In this document: positions 63,001 through 64,000 of the stretch, piece by piece
How the letters are laid out: every line of letters begins with the position of its first letter
Numbering within the stretch: position 1 is the first letter of the stretch
Origin: Cyprinodon diabolis
Lineage: Eukaryota; Chordata; Actinopteri; Cyprinodontiformes; Cyprinodontidae
DNA length: 64,000 bases
Assembly (NCBI GenBank): GCA_030533445.1
Contig: CM060078.1
Location: 20,856,591-20,920,590 of the forward strand
Reading direction: 5' to 3'
The notes under the pieces: model-generated
What the model was told of the DNA's origin: nothing
The model's database searches: none
What the model saw: only the letters and a program-made list of their open reading frames with translations
Program-made: the position numbers and the translations under genes

Positions 63001-63560
63001 CGCTCTGGACAAGCGCTCGGGATTTGAGATCACCTGGTACACATACATTTGTATTCAGCCTTGCAGATGCACCAAATTTATAATGGGAAATCTCCTCTAG
63101 AGGATAACACACTCATAATATTATGGCTCATGTTGAAACAGTATTCTTTGCTTAGAGCTTTGGTAAATGCATTACAATGATTTTGCCTAATTATCCATTG
63201 AACGTGTGCTTTCTTAGGCTTGAGAAAAGTCCACACAATTTATCAGACAGGGCAACCTGAATGCAAATGATTTCTGGTTTACAAAAGAAGTTGGAAGAAT
63301 TGTATAACTTACCACTCTGTAGCCTTCATGTTTGCTTAGAAGTACATGGTATAGATCCACATCTGAAAGGTCAATGATTCAATGTTTCAATATGTTTTTT
63401 CTTTAGATTTTCTGTCTGCTTTCATCATGTATTCTGCAGCGGATTTTTTAAAATATACACTTCAAAGAGAGGAAAAAAGCTAAAACTGACATCCGTCTTC
63501 AGCAAACAGAAGCAGATGGCTCTCCAGCCCCGATTTCCAATCAGTTTCTTGATGGAGGAA
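17481..63560 (-). CDS. gsap: gsap, gamma-secretase activating protein (3' two thirds)
   Basis: Twenty-four exons with AG/GT borders join in one frame and follow the human GSAP (PION) protein, as I remember it, from about residue 160 to the end; two more are probable. Together they give 2157 nt, 719 codons including the stop at 17481-17483. In family knowledge, GSAP binds gamma-secretase and the APP C-terminal fragment, modulates amyloid-beta production and is processed to a C-terminal piece of about 16 kDa. The N-terminal exons lie beyond 64000. The largest introns (30118-44290 and 20886-29281) are loaded with mobile elements, and the latter also contains a GPCR gene on the other strand. The gene converges on ccdc146, as in human. 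Exon coordinates are in the next three entries. Confidence 0.92.
18105..20823 (-). other. gsap intron
   Basis: No exon or gene supported. It contains an (AT)n tract at about 19961-20026 and otherwise unremarkable AT-rich sequence. Confidence 0.5.
19961..20026. repeat. (AT)n microsatellite
   Basis: About 33 AT/TA units without interruption. Confidence 0.95.
21541..21917. mobile_element. MITE-1 copy B (complete, TTAA-flanked)
   Basis: A 377-bp unit that begins TTAAAGGTATAGTGAAGGAT and ends with the inverse, atcctccactatacctttaa. The TTAA at each end fits a 4-bp TTAA target duplication with termini starting AGG. Internal sequence (catcaaaataagaggtcctc, gatatgtttac, gagcgggtacagggttgtgc) is shared with the copies at 14118, 31933, 36067 and 42327. 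TTAA target sites are typical of piggyBac and Kolobok; a TTAAAGG start resembles the T2/Kolobok MITE group. It has no coding capacity. Confidence 0.75.
21918..24912 (-). other. gsap intron upstream of the nested GPCR gene
   Basis: AT-rich with no supported exon. An exon-like stretch at 24686-24777 was rejected because its phase does not fit gsap. The part next to 24913 should hold the receptor promoter and 5' UTR, but I cannot point to a TATA box with confidence. Confidence 0.4.
24913..27062 (+). CDS. Rhodopsin-family G protein-coupled receptor (leukotriene B4 receptor-like?)
   Basis: Two exons, 24913-25311 and 26505-27062, join in phase 0 to 318 residues. The start ATG has A at -3 and G at +4. 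N-glycosylation sequons NTS and NCS lie in the short N-terminus. Seven hydrophobic segments are visible. Class A landmarks: NLALSDLL in TM2; the Cys before TM3 (HKLCQ) and in loop 2 (NSSCRN) for the disulfide; IQRY in place of DRY at the end of TM3; W in TM4; FLP (not CWxP) in TM6; CMNPLLFF (not NPxxY) in TM7. The tail is short and basic (KKRK). The QRY motif and general look recall teleost leukotriene B4 receptor-like proteins, but this is a weak memory match; chemoattractant or other orphan receptors are possible. The intron falls right after the QRY motif. It lies on the + strand inside a gsap intron. Confidence 0.8.
25528..26327. mobile_element. MITE with 3-bp TAA duplication (Harbinger-like) in the GPCR intron
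   Basis: An 800-bp element flanked by TAA on both sides (25525-25527 and 26328-26330). The left end AGCCCCTGTCACACCTTGA and the right end (inverse of tcaaggtgtgacaggggct) are perfect TIRs over 19 bp. A 3-bp TAA target duplication suggests PIF/Harbinger. The interior has no transposase and contains several variants of ttatgcac/cgccatatg-type short motifs. It fills about two thirds of the receptor's 1193-bp intron. Confidence 0.75.
27257..27321 (+). promoter_or_regulatory. Candidate polyadenylation signals of the GPCR gene
   Basis: AATAAA occurs at about 27259 (tacaataaattt) and again at about 27312 (aataataaattg), some 200-250 bp after the receptor stop codon. Either could end the transcript. 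Confidence 0.4.
27490..27620. repeat. Fragment of a fish MITE (acacaccgaa type)
   Basis: The stretch gcatacacaccgaatgcagt followed by gcagcgagggcggtgg and tttacatag resembles the end of a widespread fish inverted-repeat element whose termini read like those at 37310 and 39550. Only one end is clear. Confidence 0.35.
28600..28775 (-). repeat. Foldback-family fragment (one arm)
   Basis: Contains ttgaattgaaaaagcttcct, ggatgggacgtgaaatgtct, aaacaaagtccaat and ctggatgacttagaatcttc, the same sequence as the right arm of the foldback element at 58965-59640. The other arm is absent here. Confidence 0.7.
30118..31930 (-). other. gsap intron with a possible LTR fragment
   Basis: No exon. 31530-31800 is C/T-rich with cagctgattaccccagcct, then a TATA-like catatatactctc and ccagttcttcagtgctggtt. 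This resembles the U3/R part of fish LTR elements, but no ends are visible. Confidence 0.35.
31933..33029. mobile_element. MITE-1 copy C with a second TTAA-type MITE inserted
   Basis: The left end (taaaggtatagtggaggctg) and the right part (32700-33029, ending aaatcctccacta) belong to MITE-1. Between them about 740 bp (about 31958-32699) starts aaaggagaagtctggtca and ends with the inverse tgccgaccgaacttttcctt. It is thus a second inverted-repeat element with AAAGGA(G/A)AAGT termini, close to the TTAAAGGRR ends I associate with T2/Kolobok MITEs. The outer right end of MITE-1 has lost the last bases that copy D still has. Confidence 0.6.
32294..33521. repeat. 1.2-kb direct repeat, left copy
   Basis: Nearly identical to 35693-36915, starting caagttgacattccaacgac and ending cctattttcat. 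Only scattered substitutions and a few short indels separate the copies. It contains the right half of the inserted MITE, the right half of MITE-1 copy C and about 490 bp of other sequence. It flanks the non-LTR fragment on the left. Confidence 0.9.
33183..33449 (-). other. Unrecognised open frame (88 codons), left copy
   Basis: The - strand frame is open from 33449 to a TGA at 33183-33185. After an AG (gatcAG, 33446-33444) it reads [19 protein letters not shown], continues with [19 protein letters not shown] and ends [10 protein letters not shown]. It looks protein-like and helical and could be a terminal exon preceded by an acceptor, but it matches no family I know and is not part of gsap by sequence. 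The second copy (36577-36843) is also open. The four base differences between copies fall in three codons and all change residues (L/S, E/D, K/R), so there is no sign of selection since duplication. Confidence 0.3.
33863..34280 (+). pseudogene. LINE endonuclease domain, frame 1
   Basis: Apurinic-endonuclease-like domain of the non-LTR fragment: GTWNVTSL, then [13 protein letters not shown], then [17 protein letters not shown]. The frame is lost just before the conserved GDFNAH motif, which continues in the next frame from about 34262. The reading frame that opens upstream at 33554 begins in the leader, so its first about 100 residues are probably not real. Confidence 0.7.
34288..35692 (+). 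pseudogene. LINE endonuclease end and reverse transcriptase, frames 2 and 3
   Basis: Frame 2 carries [40 protein letters not shown], the linker and RT motifs up to PLFKKGG (about 35450). A short deletion in a G-run then shifts the frame, and frame 3 continues [17 protein letters not shown] to [10 protein letters not shown]. The F/YADD catalytic motif and the C-terminus are absent because the element ends at 35692. Confidence 0.8.
36067..36424. mobile_element. MITE-1 copy D (right half)
   Basis: Part of the right direct repeat. Runs from tttaatgggtggatcatcga to the intact TTAA-type end ctccactatacctttaa. It is a duplicate of copy C, not an independent insertion. Confidence 0.75.
36577..36843 (-). 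other. Unrecognised open frame (88 codons), right copy
   Basis: Same frame as 33183-33449, open between TAA (36844-36846 on the complement) and TGA 36577-36579, with no indel relative to the other copy. Three residues differ. See the left copy for the description. Confidence 0.3.
37499..38991 (+). mobile_element. Pogo/Tigger-like element, internally rearranged
   Basis: 1493 bp flanked by TA (37497-37498 and 38992-38993). TIRs CCGTATTTTCACGACTATAA at the left and the inverse of cttatggtcgtgaaaatacg at the right. ctgtgcgcc/gtgcgcc motifs recur near both ends. The interior contains the C-terminal part of a pogo-type transposase and an internal 154-bp direct duplication (37611-37764 and 38068-38222) separated by about 300 bp. 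Most of that spacer resembles the outer element's right terminus. Confidence 0.75.
38068..38545 (+). pseudogene. Pogo/Tigger-like transposase C-terminal remnant
   Basis: Reads [17 protein letters not shown], then (with frame changes) [47 protein letters not shown] and, after a frameshift near 38410, [13 protein letters not shown] and an acidic end at a TAA near 38544. VIPGGLT.LQPLD..VN.PFK is the signature of the DDE_1 transposase domain of pogo-like proteins. The N-terminal CENP-B-type DNA-binding part is absent. Non-functional. Confidence 0.75.
39558..42326 (-). other. gsap intron
   Basis: AT-rich, with no exon or clear element. Open frames here (for example at 40857-41156) have no recognisable protein character. 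Confidence 0.4.
42327..42942. mobile_element. MITE-1 copy E with internal insert
   Basis: Left end aaaagtgtagtggaggatgt, right end aatcctccactatatcttta. The core from 42590 (gggtggatcgtcaaaataat) to 42920 matches copies A-D. About 230 bp of unrelated sequence (about 42355-42585) follows the left end. Confidence 0.65.
42943..44290 (-). other. gsap intron with a low-copy-looking dispersed repeat
   Basis: 43000-43560 is GC-richer than its surroundings, with stretches (ccagcccctgtgccagttca, aaggggctctgactgcacca) that I have the impression of having seen dispersed in fish genomes; no ends or class could be defined. No exon. Confidence 0.3.
44291..55518 (-). CDS. gsap: gsap exons, middle block
   Basis: Exons: 55449-55518 (IIEWLCDNM...IQEFIL), 54815-54894 ([13 protein letters not shown]), 54477-54557 ([13 protein letters not shown]), 53557-53664 ([16 protein letters not shown]), probable 53272-53327 ([10 protein letters not shown]), tentative 26-nt microexon 48487-48512, then 48380-48441 ([18 protein letters not shown]) and 44291-44386 ([17 protein letters not shown]). 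The exons around the gap are phase 0 (end of 53557) and need one base (start of 48380). The 56 + 26 nt of the two uncertain exons supply 27 codons plus exactly that base, which supports them. The human protein has a somewhat longer segment here. Confidence 0.85.
45001..45080. repeat. (GT)n then (AT)n microsatellite
   Basis: About 32 GT units (45001-45065) followed by about 7 AT units, directly abutting the repeat at 45081. Confidence 0.95.
45081..45442. mobile_element. AT-rich dispersed element (gggctgcaa / atcgattaat type), copy 1
   Basis: Begins ggaaatcgattaatctgctg, has ggttccgctgtcagc inside, and ends gattaatccgattaattatt, then ttagccca. The same kind of sequence occurs at 49365-49690 and 63740-63890. 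This is a familiar fish non-autonomous element, probably hAT-like, whose ends read GGGCTGCAAC...; this copy lacks the clean left end. Confidence 0.5.
47505..48268. mobile_element. Inverted-repeat element (ggttctagac termini)
   Basis: Left ggctgttctagacaggggcc and right (inverse of tggtctagaaccgtc) are similar inverted termini. GGGGCC-rich blocks lie just inside both ends (47525-47590 and 48227-48240). The right interior holds CACCCC and (AC)n runs (48183-48228). Only low-confidence class (hAT-like). Confidence 0.45.
48513..53271 (-). other. gsap intron, mostly empty
   Basis: Contains the dispersed element copy 2 (49365-49690) and a GGCCCC-rich scrap near 52315-52365. Otherwise no exon was found. 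Two exon-like stretches (49101-49160 and 49940-50163) were considered and not accepted. Confidence 0.4.
49365..49690. mobile_element. AT-rich dispersed element, copy 2
   Basis: Starts gggctgcagccaaggattat, contains gattaataatcgg and the shared agagcatattgacag block (also at 45207), and ends tttgattaattgtttcaaac. Same family as 45081-45442. Confidence 0.55.
55715..56400. repeat. Minisatellite array bounded by terminal inverted repeats
   Basis: The left terminus GTATTAGGGCCAGGCTAGAG and the right terminus (inverse of ctctagcctgaccccaatac) match at 18 of 20 positions. Between them lie about 25 units of roughly 22 bp with consensus agaataaagtcgcaacatta(cg), plus inverted units at the right end (ttattctcataat). 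About 16 units contain AATAAA on the + strand. It lies in the gsap intron between exons 55449-55518 and 57388-57466. Confidence 0.85.
56401..58080 (+). mobile_element. Scattered Tc1-like transposase fossils
   Basis: 56428-56465 (catgatgccaccaccaccat, antisense) and 57715-57900 (+ strand: [13 protein letters not shown], then a late gtcaaagttcagacct) are decayed pieces of Tc1-like transposase. KHGGGS is the motif between the first and second catalytic residues. gsap exon 57388-57466 lies between the two pieces and is not part of them. Confidence 0.45.
57388..63560 (-). CDS. gsap: gsap exons, N-terminal-side block
   Basis: Exons in transcript order: 63491-63560 ([11 protein letters not shown]), 63313-63362 ([14 protein letters not shown]), 62923-63033 (FCWVQWDG...RLYYLTRK), 62775-62831 ([10 protein letters not shown]), 62641-62687, 62461-62546 (SLGFDHYH...VFTNQ), 59906-59983 (SMCVCYSQP...LVHK), 59735-59821 (CSKRFRVSP), 58643-58735 ([14 protein letters not shown]...LFLTG), 58390-58558 ([16 protein letters not shown]) and 57388-57466 ([14 protein letters not shown]). 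Each border was checked for phase, and the frame is continuous through all eleven. The acceptor of 58390-58558 appears to be AAG rather than CAG/TAG, because the nearby CAG would create a stop. This block matches the part of GSAP upstream of its C-terminal domain. Confidence 0.9.
58965..59640. repeat. Foldback element with arms over 200 bp
   Basis: The left arm (about 58972-59245: tggtgaagattctctgtcat, catccaggaagctttctgaa, caacaaaagccttgttatag, ggtcgttcttggc) is repeated inverted in the right arm (about 59390-59640: caacaacgaccctaac, taacaaggcttttgttgggc, agaaagcttcctggatggga, aacaaagtccagtgg). The loop is about 140 bp. The same arm occurs alone at 28600-28775. Confidence 0.8.
59984..62460 (-). 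other. gsap intron
   Basis: No exon. Apart from the LTR-like unit at 61246-62018, it holds only AT-rich sequence and a short Tc1-like scrap (gtggttgtaatgtgacaaaa at about 62308). Confidence 0.45.
61246..62018 (+). mobile_element. Solo LTR-like unit
   Basis: 773 bp, GC-richer than its surroundings, starting TGTCATGATC and ending GCCTGACA, i.e. with the TG...CA and TGTCA/TGACA ends of a retroviral-type LTR. It has a TATA-like atttaa at 61341 followed by a C/T-rich region, and AATAAA at 61948-61953 near the end. No obvious target duplication (acagt against aaatg), no internal gag/pol and no second LTR. A 159-codon open frame inside (61537-62016) is probably chance. Confidence 0.5.
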
Positions 63561-64000
63561 CTACAACAAACATGATGCAAATTAAAGAAAGCCAACATAC
63601 CATGCATAGAATTTTTCATTAATAAGCCCCTTACAACATATAATTAACTTCTACTGATATTGCCTAAGAAAAAAGTTATTTTTGTAAAACGAGGAAAACT
63701 CTGCTGTTTTTCTGATTTTTCTCTTATATTCTATATACCCAATTTGATGGGTTTACACAATTAATATCAGTTAAATAATTCAAATCGATTGCTAAAGCAA
63801 TTAATTGGATTAATTTTGATGAATCAATTATTGAAATAATCGTCAAATATTTCAGTAAGTGATTAATCGTTGATTGGAATGTACAGAATCTGACACATCA
63901 TTAGCTAAAAGAGCAGCCTAATCAGGGTAGAAAGGATGACAAAATTGTAAAACATGTATAAACACTTTGTATTTAGGATGAAAACCTTTTTTAGTGTGAG
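63561..64000 (-). other. gsap intron to the window edge, with dispersed element copy 3
   Basis: 63740-63890 carries gattgctaaagcaattaatt and gaaataatcgtcaaatattt, a decayed copy of the AT-rich element at 45081 and 49365. No further exon was identified before 64000. Confidence 0.4.

Overview
The window is vertebrate nuclear DNA, almost certainly from a ray-finned (teleost) fish. The genes are spread over short exons with GT/AG borders. The rest is AT-rich and full of fish-type DNA transposons (Tc1/mariner, pogo-like, TTAA-flanked MITEs, Harbinger-like), non-LTR fragments and microsatellites. No tRNA, rRNA, CRISPR array or bacterial operon was seen.

Layout. (1) About 167-10395, + strand: the 3' end of ccdc146, a coiled-coil protein gene. 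It ends in a conserved C-terminal exon and two overlapping AATAAA signals. A trio of exons is present twice. (2) 10.4-17.4 kb: intergenic sequence dominated by transposons, including a Tc1-type element with an intact 331-residue transposase. (3) 17481-63560, - strand: the 3' two thirds of gsap (gamma-secretase activating protein). At least 24 exons, probably 26, join in frame into about 718 residues and run to the stop codon. The 5' exons lie beyond the right edge. (4) 24913-27062, + strand: a two-exon rhodopsin-family GPCR gene nested antisense in a gsap intron.

ccdc146 and gsap are convergent neighbours, as they are in human (7q11.23), which supports both identifications. The genes do not form an operon or pathway: one encodes a centriole/axoneme-type coiled-coil protein, one a gamma-secretase modulator and one a membrane receptor.

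The gsap introns hold most of the unusual structure: a non-LTR fragment cut at both ends between 1.2-kb direct repeats (32.3-36.9 kb), a composite pogo-like element inside another inverted-repeat element (37.3-39.6 kb), a TIR-bounded minisatellite (55.7-56.4 kb), a foldback element (59.0-59.6 kb) and an LTR-like unit (61.2-62.0 kb). I found no clearly new biological system. The best leads are the duplicated ccdc146 exon trio, the intact Tc1-type transposon, the nested receptor gene and the two insertions flanked by long direct duplications. All family assignments come from reading and memory of protein families; nothing was run against a database.
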